Shown piece by piece: positions 11,824 to 22,840 of a DNA stretch of 64,000 nt. Made by a program: the position numbers and the translations under genes. The notes beneath the pieces were generated by a model. That model saw nothing but the letters and a program-made list of their open reading frames with translations, made no database searches and was not told where the DNA came from. Each line of letters opens with the position of its first letter. Position 1 is the stretch's first letter. The stretch spans positions 185,356-249,355 of the forward strand of contig MU385901.1 in assembly GCA_022497145.1 (NCBI GenBank), written 5' to 3'. Source of the DNA: Rostrohypoxylon terebratum. Taxonomy: Eukaryota > Ascomycota > Sordariomycetes > Xylariales > Hypoxylaceae.

Positions 11824-12818
11824 ATGAGTTTTATGAGAGCATCGACCTCTACGTTCGCTAGAGAGCTCCGAACATATCCAATTGCCCCTTTTCATCGCCA
11901 ATTCGGCCAAAGGTTTTTCAGCAGCACCATCATCATGGCAGCTCCTCCTCCTCCGCAAAAACGTTTCCGTGAGTTATATCATCATTCATATAAATTAGGA
12001 AAAAGGCTATGAGAGACGGAGATGAGACTAACAACTCATAGTAAACCCGGCAATCTTGTCAGTCCATCTCAGCAAAGGAAATTAATGATAGATCGTCTCG
12101 TATCAAATGTGGCTGACGCGTAGAACTGCGTAGAATCTGCGATATGCAGGAGAAGTTCCGTCCAGCCATCTGGCACTTCGATAAGATGTACGCCACCTAA
12201 TCATCCCACGAAATTGAGAACTCATCTACCCGCCTCCCCCCTTCCCTCTCAGTCCACACAAGGCTCAGCCATACTAACCCAAACCCCAGCATCCTCTCCG
12301 CGCAAAAAATCCTGCGCGCGGCCCAGATCCTCAAAATTCCCACGTACGTGACAACGCAAAATGGCGCCAAGCTCGGGTCCACAGTCTCGGAGCTGACGGA
12401 CCTGATCGCGGGCGCGGAGGTCAACGCGGATAAGACGGCCTTCAGCATGCTGCGGGTCCCCGCGCTCGAGACGCACTTCCCGGCCGTGCTGCCGCCCGAG
12501 AACAAGGAGCAGAGGCAGGTCGCCATAGTCGGCATCGAGAGCCACATTTGCGTGACGCAGACGTCGCTGGACTTGCTGGCGCGGGGGCACAAGGTATACG
12601 TGCTCGCGGACGGCGTCAGCAGCTGTAATCCCGAGGAGATACCGATTGCGCTGGACCGGCTGAGGGCTGAGGGGGTCACGGTGACGACGACGGAGAGTTG
12701 GTTGTATGAGTGTATGGGAGACGCAGCGATCCCCGAGTTTAGAGATATAGCGAAGTTGGTGAAGGAGACGAGTGATGGTTCGAAGACTGTTATGAGAAGC
12801 TTGTTGAGTCGGATATAA
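11824..12818 (+). CDS. isochorismatase-family cysteine hydrolase, possibly mitochondrial
   Basis: Exons 11824-11968, 12042-12057 (16 nt), 12134-12187, 12290-12818 (247 aa); the frame closes exactly and joins NPAILICDMQEKFRPAIW, the family's first catalytic block (Asp). Later blocks are VTTQNGAKLG and VGIESHICVTQT with the nucleophilic Cys. The closest remembered relatives are ISOC1/ISOC2-type proteins, whose substrate is uncertain, so isochorismate is not implied. The first ~37 residues (RASTSTFARELR..., rich in Arg/Ser with no acidic cluster) look like a mitochondrial presequence. A second in-frame Met at 11935 starts MAAPPPPQKRF, where most cytosolic homologues begin, suggesting dual localisation by alternative starts. 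Confidence 0.85.
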
Positions 12819-12971
12819 GGTATGACTAGATTCCATTTATCACTGTGTGTACATCATAACGAAAAATGTTAGAAAAAAATAACGAAGCGTAACATTTATT
12901 TCATTCGTGATAATATGTACTCCTCACAATAAACCTTCTAGGCTATTCCCCAAGCACGCAGAATCCAACGA

Positions 12972-14656
12972 TCAGATGAATCGCCAACCTCTCCTACTCG
13001 CCTTGCTCCCCTCAGCCGGAGGCGCAGGCGGTGCCGGGACGTGGAACGTGGTAATAGACCTCGCGGCCACGCTCCCGCTAATCGTCCCATCAGCGACCGT
13101 AACATCAATCGCCTCGCAATTATGCGTCGTATCAGTAACCCAACCCGTAGCCTCCGTCGCCCCATCGACCTTGATACTCACACTACTCGTCGACGCCCCG
13201 GTGCTGATAACGACAACCGCCACACTACCATCCGTATTCCTGAACGCCGCGCTCTTCACGCCCGTACCTCCGCTACTAGCCACCCTAACAGCCCCGGGGC
13301 GCACGAAGCGCGACCAGTTGGCGAACGCCCACAGCCGTTTCGAGACCTCGTAGTTATACGGGGCCTGCTGGTCGACGCGGATCATCTTCTCATTTGTCGT
13401 GGGCGACGGCCACTGCACGCCCTCCCAGTACAGGTACCCGGAGATGTTGGAGGACACTAACGCGTTGTAGATGTTGTTGGCCCAGGTCAGGCCTTCGCCT
13501 GCGCCGCCGAACTGGTACCAGGCTGATGTCCATTGGCCTTGTAGATCGCATTGCTCGGACAGCCAGACGGGGACGCCTGTTTGAGATGGATGGGTAAGTA
13601 TGGTATACATTTAGGGGGGGCTAATAGGGGGAAGGGGTGCGAGGAGATGTACTGTGATCATGTTAGTATAAGGTTAACAATAAATAATGTGATGTGACAT
13701 TCATACCGTGTATTCATAGGACCAGATGGCCCACCAGTATATGTGTGAGACGTAACCATAGCGAGCATTCCCTCCGCATTAGCAGACTTGATCGCGTTCA
13801 CCATATTCACCTGGTTTCCCCAGCCCTCCGACTCGCAACACCCGATACCTACCTGCGACGTCAAGTTCGCAGCCTCGAGCGCAGCATACAAGATCTTGAT
13901 GAATTCGGCCGCTTGCGCCCCGTTAGAGTTCATCGACGCGTAGCTCGTGGTGAACTCGGGTTCGTTGAGGAACCCGATCCTAGGATAGGCATTAATAACT
14001 GAACTGTTTACAGCCATCATGCAAAGAAGAAGAAGAACATACCTAGTGACCGGAACGCCAGCTTCAGCGTAGTACCTCACGTACTGGACCAAGTAATCCG
14101 CATACGCCTGTCTCCAATCGCCACTCGCACAATTCGTCCCCGTAACACCGCACAGCGTGCCCCCGTTCGCCTCGTTCCTGTTCGTCTTCATGTACCCCGG
14201 CGCGCTCCACGCATCGCCGTAGATCTGGCGCACGCCGTACGTGTTATACGCCTCCTGCGAGAGCCACAGCTGGCCCGAGTCCTTCCCGTCCCAGGTGTAG
14301 TTCGGCGTCGCGGTGGGCCCGCCGGGGTCCTTCGGCGCGAACGTGTTCATGTGGTCGGACGAGCTGTCGGGGCTGGACCCGATGCCGTTGCGGATGATGG
14401 AGAGCCCGGCACCGGACGTCGTGTTGAAGAGCAGGTCCAGCAGCTCGCGCTGCTTGGTCTTGTCCCCCATGTTCGTGATCAGGTTCGCCCGCTGGAACGC
14501 GAAGCTGCATCCGAACCCGTCGATCGTCTGGTACGTCTTCGAGAGATCCACCGTGATGGTAGAACCCGCCTGCCGCTTGGCGGCCGGGAGCCATGCCGGC
14601 GTCGCGGACGCGAGAGGGAGGACGCCGATGACGGCGGTTAGATCCGTGAGCTTCAT
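12972..14656 (-). CDS. secreted glycoside hydrolase family 30-type enzyme; second intron does not splice in frame
   Basis: Exons 14656-14043 and 13979-13707 join in frame; the third coding block is 13576-12972. The N-terminus is a signal peptide (MKLTDLTAVIGVLPLASA) followed by a KR Kex2-like site. The catalytic barrel shows DGFGCSFAFQRA, the acid/base FLNEPEF and the nucleophile VPVWLSEQCD. A C-terminal beta domain follows, as in fungal GH30 xylanases and galactanases. The enzyme probably cleaves plant xylan or beta-1,6-galactan outside the cell. The intron with donor GTATGA at 13706 and acceptor ending at 13577 leaves phase 2, whereas the third block needs phase 1. A good TACTAAC branch and CACAG acceptor near 13640 would instead lead to a stop after ten codons. 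The gene may be mutated, may use a non-consensus site, or the sequence may contain an indel. Confidence 0.8.
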
Positions 14657-15781
14657 TTTTTTTAGATGTCTTGAAGCAGTAACTACAGCTATCTCGTAGA
14701 TAGATAGGGTCTACTCCTCAGATAGAAAGGCTTCCCCTTTTTAATCAGTCTACAACTCTACTCGAGACTCCAAGCGAGGTAAAGACCGGCATAATCGATA
14801 TTTGCCGGCTAGCCCATACAAATTGGCATACATCGTTCTAGACCCTTACTCTATTCTAGCGGTAATATGTCTACGTACCGCAGACCGCCATCTGCTTTCT
14901 CCAACACGTGGAGAGGCAGCCAGTTCGCTTCAAAGCACATGCAGTCGTTGTGTTAAGCTCCCTGAAAATGTCACCTCCGCATCTTGGTTGTGGGGGTGGA
15001 TGAGACTATTCAGATTAACGATGCCCAAACCAAGAACGGCTAAATACTCGAGGGGATATCCTCTTCGCCGAATTGAATGTCTATTTAGCCACTAGGTACC
15101 CTCCATGCGTAAGAGGTTGATTCTAGCCTTCCAGCATGGGAGCGGGGGTCTAAAATTGGAAAATACTACCGTCGCCGATATCTGTGAAGTCTTTTTTTTT
15201 TTTATCGACTCCTTTAAAGGTTCTTGATAATTCCTAGGATGCGAATTAGCTGATTCCGAGCGTGCCGAAAAGTGAAATGAATCTCTATTAGAACGTGCCA
15301 ACCGAGCTCAGGTTATTTTGCACTTGCGATGAGATGAAATCGGCGACAATAATTTCTCGTAAGTCCACTATCGAAGCAGAACGCCCTAGGCACTATGATC
15401 AGTGATTATAGCGCCTCTAAGCTGATGAAATACGGTAAAATATAATAGGAAGAGATCGAAAGCAAATCCACGCTAAGTTTCACAATCAGTCTACTTCTCG
15501 ATGGGATGTTTGAAGTTCAATGAGCGTTATCCACTCGAATATCGAAATGGCGCTGATTGTATTGTTATTCAAATGCCCTTAGGCAGGTTTATGTAATTCA
15601 CTGCGATACTGTATGTGTGGCTGAGTAGCCTTTACAGCACGAGCTCAAAGTACGAATCAGATCAGATGTGAGGATCGCAAGTCATTTCAAATCTTCCACT
15701 ACGCTCGAAAGAACGTGAATAAGGTCCGATGAGCTCCCCATTTGCGATGCGGTTCCGTCTCCAGTGAGACTAAGATTGCAA
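14657..15781. other. intergenic
   Basis: Promoter of the GH30 gene and 3' flank of HEM1. Only short unsupported ORFs are present. A poly-T run is at 15192-15203. I recognise nothing else. Confidence 0.5.
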
Positions 15782-17712
15782 TTAGGCGGTGGTGCTCACG
15801 GCCTTATCCATGTTCTCGCGTTCGAGAAGAGTTTCCATGAAGCCGTTTGCCGGCTTTGACTTCTTAATTTCCTTGGCGATTTCCTGATCGATTCCAAGTT
15901 GGTCGTCAGTCCAAAGAGGATCCTGGGCGCCAACTCCGGCTTCTCCAACGCCAATAAAGCCGCCCTCGGCAGCCCACTCGGAGGTCCGCTTAATGCCAAG
16001 CTTTGACCAGATTTCATCGACAGCGTCGACGAGTTGATCGCGATATTCCTTTGTATGACCCGGGGTAGGGGTGATCCTCAAGCGTTCCTGACCAACTGGC
16101 ACAGTCGGGTAGTTAATAGATTGCACGTAGATTTGATAATCATTGAGCAGCATGTCTGAAGCTTGCTTTGCAAGCTCAGCATTTCCGACCAAGATCGGAA
16201 CGATATGTGAGGGATTAGGGATGACGGGGATGTCCCTCGCATCCAGTGCTTCTTTAACAGCACGTGTGTGAAGTTGCTGGAGTCTTCTGTCTCCGTTATA
16301 TTCCATCTGATACTCGATGGCAGCCCTAGCACCAGCCATAGTAGCCGGTGGGAGAGAAGTGGTGAAAATAAAGCCGGGAGCAAGGGATCGAATCATGTCC
16401 ACGAGCTTCCCGCTTCCCGCAATGTAACCACCAACACATCCATACGCCTTGCCGAGAGTTCCTGTTATAATATCTATCCGGTCCATGATAGTTCCTTGAG
16501 GTTTACCCTGTCGGTGCGCTTCGAAATCAAGATGCTCAGCAACACCGGCACCGCTCGGCCCATACATGCCGACTGCATGGACTTCGTCGAGGAATGTGAT
16601 AGCACCATATTTCTCGGCAAGATCGCATATCCCTTCTATGGGACCAATTGAGCCGCACATACTGTAAACGGACTCAAATGCAATAATCTTGGGTACTTCA
16701 ATCGGTAGAGAAGCTAATTTGGCTTCGAGGTCTTCCAAATCATTGTGTTTGAAGACAAGCTTCTTGGTTCCAGAATGGCGAATGCCCTGGATCATGGACG
16801 CATGATTTAGACTGTCAGATAAGATGACACACTCTGGCAGCTTGCTTCCAAGAGTCGCAAGTGTCGCATCATTGGCGACATAACAGGAACTGAAAACAAG
16901 AGCTGCTTCTTTCGAGTGCAACTTTGCTATAGTTTCCTCGAGTTTAACAGCATGTTGGTTGTGGCCGGAGATGTTTCTCGTCCCACCTGCACCAGCACCA
17001 TATTCATCAAGAGTCTCATGCATCTGTTGCAGAACCTGGGGGTTCCGGCCCATTCCCAGGTAATCATTGGAACACCAGACCGTGACGCGCTCCTCCCTCT
17101 TAGCTCCATGAGCTTGAGGAAACTCTTTGGCTAACCTGTTGATATTGTTGAAATAACGGTATGACTTGTCCTTGTGTTTCTTGTCAAGCTCTTTCTGGTA
17201 GAAGTCATTGTAATCGAATTTGGCATTTGCGCCACGAGCCTCTCCAGCATGAGTAGGCGCATTGGCTTTGCGATTGACGTGGACAGCTGGTGGAAATTGC
17301 ACTAGGGTGTAGATTGTAAGTCACACACGTGAATGCCAGAAATGGAGCGTCCATAAGTACCTGATTCACGAGGAAACACAGAGGTGTCAACTGCCCTAGC
17401 TTCGTGAGAGCGACTGGTGTGAATCCTGGCTCTACCCGGCTTTGAGGAAACGGAGTGGTGACGAATCCCGGCGGCAACGGTAGTAGCACTGCCAATTGGA
17501 GCCCTACCGACTCTAGCAGATTGGGCAGACTGGATAGCCAAGGCCTTGCCCATAACAGGGCAGCGCTGGCCGAGCAGCTGCAACTTGGAGATTGTGCCGC
17601 CGCATGGGGAGGTTTGGGGACGGGTCGAGGTGGACAGCGCGCGGAGGGTAGCGGGGGAGGCCTTCTTTAAGAAAGGGCACATGGCCTTGGATTGGCGAAG
17701 GACAGCGTCCAT
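15782..17712 (-). CDS. HEM1: 5-aminolevulinate synthase, mitochondrial
   Basis: Exons 17712-17361 and 17301-15782 (623 aa). It condenses glycine and succinyl-CoA, the first step of haem synthesis in the mitochondrial matrix. The presequence (MDAVLRQSKAMCPFLKK and a second RCPVMGKAL) carries two Cys-Pro haem-regulatory motifs, known in this family to block import when haem binds. The catalytic domain shows VTVWCSNDYLGMG, GAGAGGTRNISG, FDEVHAVG-type FLDEVHAVG and the PLP lysine in TGTLGKAYG (about residue 400). The C-terminal ~55 residues form an acidic extension usual for filamentous fungi. The ATG at 17712 is the first in frame; upstream codons TSLTSLTSF come from a 9-bp repeat. Confidence 0.97.
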
Positions 17713-17715
17713 GGT

Positions 17716-17748
17716 GAACGAGGTCAACGAGGTCAACGAGGTCAACGA
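17716..17748. repeat. 9-bp AACGAGGTC tandem repeat next to the HEM1 start codon
   Basis: About 3.5 copies lie directly 5' of the HEM1 ATG on the minus strand. The unit is a multiple of three and open in the HEM1 frame. Confidence 0.8.
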
Positions 17749-20330
17749 CGATCAACAAGAAAGATCCAACTTGGTCCTACCAATCTGTCAATATGCCAAT
17801 CTGCCGATCAATTGGGGGTAAAACACTTGGAAAGAAATAAAAAAGAGGGTTCAGCGGGTGGGCGATGAAGAAGAGAATCTAGTACGATTTATGTACTAAA
17901 TCTTTCAGGGCGTAGGGTACTATGTAGTATTACTATAGTACAGTCTACTAACTAGGGTGTGTCACGGTTGTATTGTACCTGCACCTGCCTAGGATATGGT
18001 GGGGTTTTAATGGCTGGCTTATTAGAGGATGCGGTATTACTATGTACACTTCCAAGTCGCCACATACAAAGTCAAGTACCCAACTTCAAAAGTGGAAGCC
18101 ATGTAGGTCATTTTTGAGCGGTTACTCCTACCTAGGACCTAGGTATGTAGATAGTAGTTGCAGTCCAGTGGATGGTTGTTTAAGAAGGACATATCCCGAT
18201 TTACGGTTTTTCATTTTCAGCTCACATCACACCTATGTAGTAAAGTAAAGATTTAGTCACTTCGATTGAAATTCAATGTCAAGAGTAGTGTATGACTCTA
18301 CTATTAAACTTGATGACAGATTGACACGATTTGATTGGAAAACAGAATTTACCGAAACTCGCAGTGTTAAAAACCGTTGCATTGGTCTAACTGGAACTGG
18401 ATTTAATAAAGGCTTGCTAACGTAAGAGTCACAAAAGAATATCATCTACCAAGTTCAAGGGCTAGCTCAAGTTGGGGCAAAACCCGTACGACACACGACA
18501 AGACAAGACTAGGCGAGTTCGCTGGTCGTATGGATAGCCCTTAATATTCGCCGTATCATTGCACAGTATATAATACTGTATATAGCATAAAAATGTGTTG
18601 CTTCCCCTCGGAGCCTCGGAGCCTCGGGATCCCGCTTTCGCCCCGCTTAGTTGCTTACATAGTAGTATGTCCCCAGGGCCCAGGTCCCTTTCGCTGCAGG
18701 GAACCTTAGAAGTTAGGACCTTCAAGTACTACTAGAACCTCTGAACTTTGATGTTGTAATTTTTCAAGTACGATTTATCCCATTGGTTAATAGCGAGGTT
18801 TCTTACCTAAACGGGAACTGGTTTTCACCATCCATCCATCCATGTGCCACCACTGCGCGTAATCCACCGCTTTTGGATACCTAGGTCCTAGGTCCTACGT
18901 CCTAGGTACGTCGTAAACTTCGCGGTGACGATTCGTAAACCGCTCCGCCGCCGCTCCGCGTGTCAATTGGCCAAATCTCCAATCCCCAAATCTTATTAAT
19001 CCTTCAGAGGATCTTTTATTTGGTAGGGTTATGTAATCAAGTAAGTAAGAGGGGTTTCTCTTATTTTACCATTAGATTTGATGTTTAAATCTTGAGAAAT
19101 ACAACATCGTTTATCCAAATGCTTTCCTACAAAGGAACAGCTATAATACTTTGAGAGCTGCAGGACCAGAACCTGCGCGGTTTCCCATTGCGGCTATTGG
19201 AAGAAAAAGAGTATTATGGATTGCTCGTTTGATTGATCAAATCTTGAAGAATCCCAAGGATTCCCTCAAACCTACTTCAAGATCTATCCCAACCAAATTT
19301 TTCACGTATAGGAGATATCTACCCCAAGCTTGGTGCTGAAACACAGGGCGACGAGATTCTGTCCGCACTGAGAGACCTCAATAATACGGTGAACAATGGA
19401 CTCAACGAGATCAAAGGTATACCAACAAAACATCATTTGCTTGAAACATACGGATGATTCCTTGAGTACTGGTTTATTTTTAGATGATATAGCTATTATC
19501 AAACGTGATACTAGGTATCATCGAAATGAAACACGATATCTAATCAGTTTACACGCGTCTCGATGCTTCGTACGTCCCCTTTCTATCTTGAACCGTAAAC
19601 GGAAAACATCCACCTTGTCAAGGTTAACATTGGTAATAGGGAAGCCAACTCCATCGCTCGGCTGGTCAACAGCCACAACCGAAGAAATCCAAACGATAAA
19701 TTAGAGCCTTTCTATGCTCCTGGTGGTACGTTGATTCAAGAATCAGCTACCTCTTCTGGTGAGTAGGCACCCATCTCTTTAATGCCATCCAATTATCAAT
19801 AGACAGTAGTACCATACAATTATATACCTATCTACCTACCTAGTACCTACCTATGACATCCTACTATGTACATACATAGTACTATATAGTAGAAATGACA
19901 ACCGTACAAGAATAATAAGTTCATAGCATGTCTCTACCTAATAATCACCGTTAGAAATGCCTACTAGGTACTCTACCAATTATGATTTCTGGCTCATCTC
20001 TTCTATCAGAGGGACACGTGGATGCTATTTCCCAGATACCTATAGACGCACCTGCCAATTGATTGACGTATTAACACCGGTGTAAGAGAAATTGCAACCG
20101 CTCGATTATGTATGTGATTCATAAGTATAGTGGTAGAAGGGTTCGCTAGACTCGTCTTCGGTCAATAATCTTTCTCGAGATTTTACTTACAAGGCCATTT
20201 TAATATTACTTCACTATCCAGTAGTTTTTCCCCATCCGAAATATCCAATACGGCACCGTCAAGACCAATATCTCTTTAGCCTCTACCATTTTTTTTTCTC
20301 CAGAATTGCTTTGTTTGACAATCGGACACA
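17749..20330. other. 2.6-kb intergenic region with one decayed gene
   Basis: Holds the HEM1 promoter, many CTAGGTAC-like motifs (about 17990, 18130, 18880-18906, 19837-19850), and the remnant described separately at 19190-19766. No intact ORF above about 100 codons has family support. Confidence 0.5.
19190..19766 (+). pseudogene. remnant of a small coiled-coil fungal protein
   Basis: Protein-like segments follow one another in order but in shifting frames: YPKLGAETQGDEILSALRDL, then NNTVNNGLNEIK, a plausible intron (donor near 19416, acceptor at about 19484), DDIAIIKRD, IEMKHD, FTRLDASYVPFYLEP, an in-frame TAA, then HLVKVNIGNREANS and IARLVNSH, and LEPFYAPGGTLIQE. The pattern (heptad-like helices, then NREANSIARLVNSH and a PLY/PFY segment) reminds me of a short uncharacterised fungal family. 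At least two frame changes and one stop cannot be removed by canonical introns of normal size. It is probably a decayed gene, but a highly split real gene is not excluded. Confidence 0.35.
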
Positions 20331-21906
20331 ATGAGCGGCGTCAATGGAGTGAATGGAGTGAATGGAGTGAACGGGGTGAACGGGGTGGATGGAGTCAACG
20401 GATATCCTGAGGGTTTAGATCGCATTTATCCACTGACCAAGATTGATCAAGCCGGTATTGTTGAGAATTACTTCCGATATAACCTAATACTAAAAGTCGA
20501 TAGCGCGACGAGAGTATATTCGTTGGATGTATATCTTCGATTTCCCCGTGACCACAGAGTTGAGCATCCGTACGGCCATCGACTCCCTTATACGGGGTGT
20601 CAGATATGCTCTTCACCGTTATCCCTTTCTAGCCGGACAGCTCAAGGCCGTGTCCGATAACAGCGACGCGAACCTCCAATTACGTTACCCCAATACGATC
20701 ACCATGGATAAAATCAGAGAATTATTCAGATACAAGGTCATAATAGACGGTGCTGGCAATTATGAAAGATTGTGTAGCAGAAATATGCCTGTGAATCAAT
20801 GGAGGAAAGCCGATTTTTGCGTAGCACCCCGGGATCCGGACCCGTCAATATGGCAACCCGCTTTCACCTTGCAGGCGAGTTTCCTCCAAAGTGGTGGCCT
20901 GGTTCTCTGCTTCGCCTTTCATCACTGTGTCGTTGACGGCCAGTCAATCGTCACTTTCCTGACATGGTTCTCCGCGGGTATTCAGACTATTGCGCAGGAT
21001 CCCGAAGAGTACCAAGCCCCCGATATCTCTGGCTATTTTATCCCTGGGTTCGTCGTTGATCTTGAGGAATTTCCAGAATTGACAGTGAACGAGAATTATA
21101 TGCCTATGCCAGTAGGGATTGGGGACCGTCCCGAAAACTATATCTTCATAATCGATAATGACCACGCTCTTGGGTGGACCCACGAGATCGTCAGTTACCT
21201 CCGCAGGCTTGATCTTCGTGATGAGGTGGTCATACTTGATTGCCTTGTAGGTATGATTTGGACCGAAATTGTCCGAGCAGGCCAAATCACTGTACTGCAA
21301 CTGGACAGAGAGTCAAGGCTGCATTTCGACCTAAGTGCCCGCGAGGTGTTAGATCCGCCCCTTGATGACTCGTATTTTGGCAATATGTCAGTCTCGACGG
21401 TTGCTAAAATGAGGAATGCCGATCGTATCATAGCGACTGATGAAAATGACCCCGAATTCCGTGAGGAGACTCTCGACATTTTTGCACTGGCCTCTCAGAC
21501 TATTCGCAGAACCCTTGAGGCATCGTGCGACATGTACGCTCGACGCCGGTTAACGCTTTTGAACAATCTTCCTGCACCTGGGCAAATCCAAAGGATAATT
21601 GACCAGGCAGTCCATTGTCGCCACGCTGGCATTAGAGTGAGCGGTCTTGGAACTGGCGCGGACCTTGTGTTTGACATCCCGGGCGCCGGCTCCGGTTCCA
21701 ACAACGAGACCGGCAGAGCGAGATTCATACGCAAACCGTGGATGAAAGACTCAGAAGGAGAGATAGTTTTAGTGCCCAGAGTGGAAGGACAAGGGGGCGA
21801 CTGGACTTTTCAGGTCTGCTTACAGGAGTGGCAGATCGAGTCGGCTGTGCCTCTACTTGAGTCGTACGGGTTTGAAGCCGTGAGCAATGAGGGAAGGGAA
21901 CCGTAG
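20331..21906 (+). CDS. BAHD-like transferase-family acyltransferase with N-terminal tandem repeat
   Basis: Exons 20331-20454 and 20504-21906 (508 aa). The 49-nt intron (donor GTATTG, acceptor GATAG) joins LTKIDQA to ARREYIRWMYIFDFP, the expected start of fungal PF02458-type transferases. The catalytic motif HHCVVDG is near residue 180. The second hallmark, usually DFGWG, is degenerate (FDIPGAG around 440), as in many fungal trichothecene-acetyltransferase-like proteins. Such enzymes transfer acyl groups from acyl-CoA to hydroxyls or amines of secondary metabolites; the substrate is unknown here. Residues 2-23 are a repeat of NGV units encoded by a 9-bp minisatellite. The gene stands alone, with no biosynthetic partners adjacent. 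Confidence 0.85.
20337..20399 (+). repeat. coding 9-bp minisatellite (VNG/GVN units)
   Basis: About seven imperfect copies of GTGAATGGA/GTGAACGGG encode the Gly-Val-Asn stretch at the N-terminus of the acyltransferase. Copy number is likely to vary between strains. Confidence 0.85.
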
Positions 21907-22840
21907 AAACCACAGCCATCAGGCCTAGAAGGGAGGGATAGAGCAGAAGGGTCTAGCAGCTCTAGTAGTCTTCAGGCTGTACTGAGTAGGTATGAGATGG
22001 GATGGAATCGGCAGGGAATTAAGCTCAGGTACCTCGCATATAGGCACTCGTTTTAGTGTATTATAGTGTATCCGATAAGAGATTGTGGGGGGGGAGGGGG
22101 GTTCCAGAATCACATGCGCGAAGTGGATTTTTTAAGGACCCGTGGACGTGTTAGAGTTTACTAGCGCCTTGTACCTAGGTACAATACGGCTTCCCCCCTC
22201 AACAAATCACCAAACCACGGCTTTTTAGTTGTCGGTGAGAAAATAACCTGTCCTGCCTGCCAAAATTGCCAAAATCTGCAGAACCTAAAACCCAATAACC
22301 CCAATACTAGCAATACTAGTAGTAGGTATGTACTTCATATCTCCATCCCCATTATCCCCATATTCCCATATCCTCGTATCCTATTTTTCATATCACAATA
22401 TCACAATATCACAATATCACAATACCATAATTATCACAATATGCTCCAACGCGAGAATGGCACACAGTTGGTCTTGTGACGGTATGAAAGTGACCGTAAC
22501 TACAAGCACACCCTGACTTGACTAGGTATTGTTGACTCTTGTCACAAGCTTTAAGCCTTAACTCGTCCAACTATTCCAACACTCAACCGTTCGTACAAAT
22601 CCTCCAATCCTCCATATCACAAATTTATTACTATTAGCCGACGCCTCCAGGTACCACCCGGCCAACCTCCAAGCACCAGCACATCCATCACCATACCCAC
22701 CCTCTCCTATAGTTCACATAACTAAGAACCTGACTCTAAGGTTGACTCTTGTTCTTGTTCTTGTTCTTACTCTTGTTCCTGGACCTACTTCGAAACGCCC
22801 CGGCCTATATTTGCGACTACTCGCTCATGCCTAGGACAGC
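21907..22840. other. intergenic with short tandem repeats
   Basis: Convergent or promoter spacer before SLC1. Contains a G-run at 22087-22101, the 8-bp array at 22392-22423 and a GTTCTT-rich tract at about 22745-22779 that falls in the SLC1 leader. No gene is seen. Confidence 0.5.
22392..22423. repeat. four copies of an 8-bp ATCACAAT repeat
   Basis: Four perfect tandem units, with a further unit at about 22433. Simple-sequence repeat in intergenic DNA. Confidence 0.9.
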
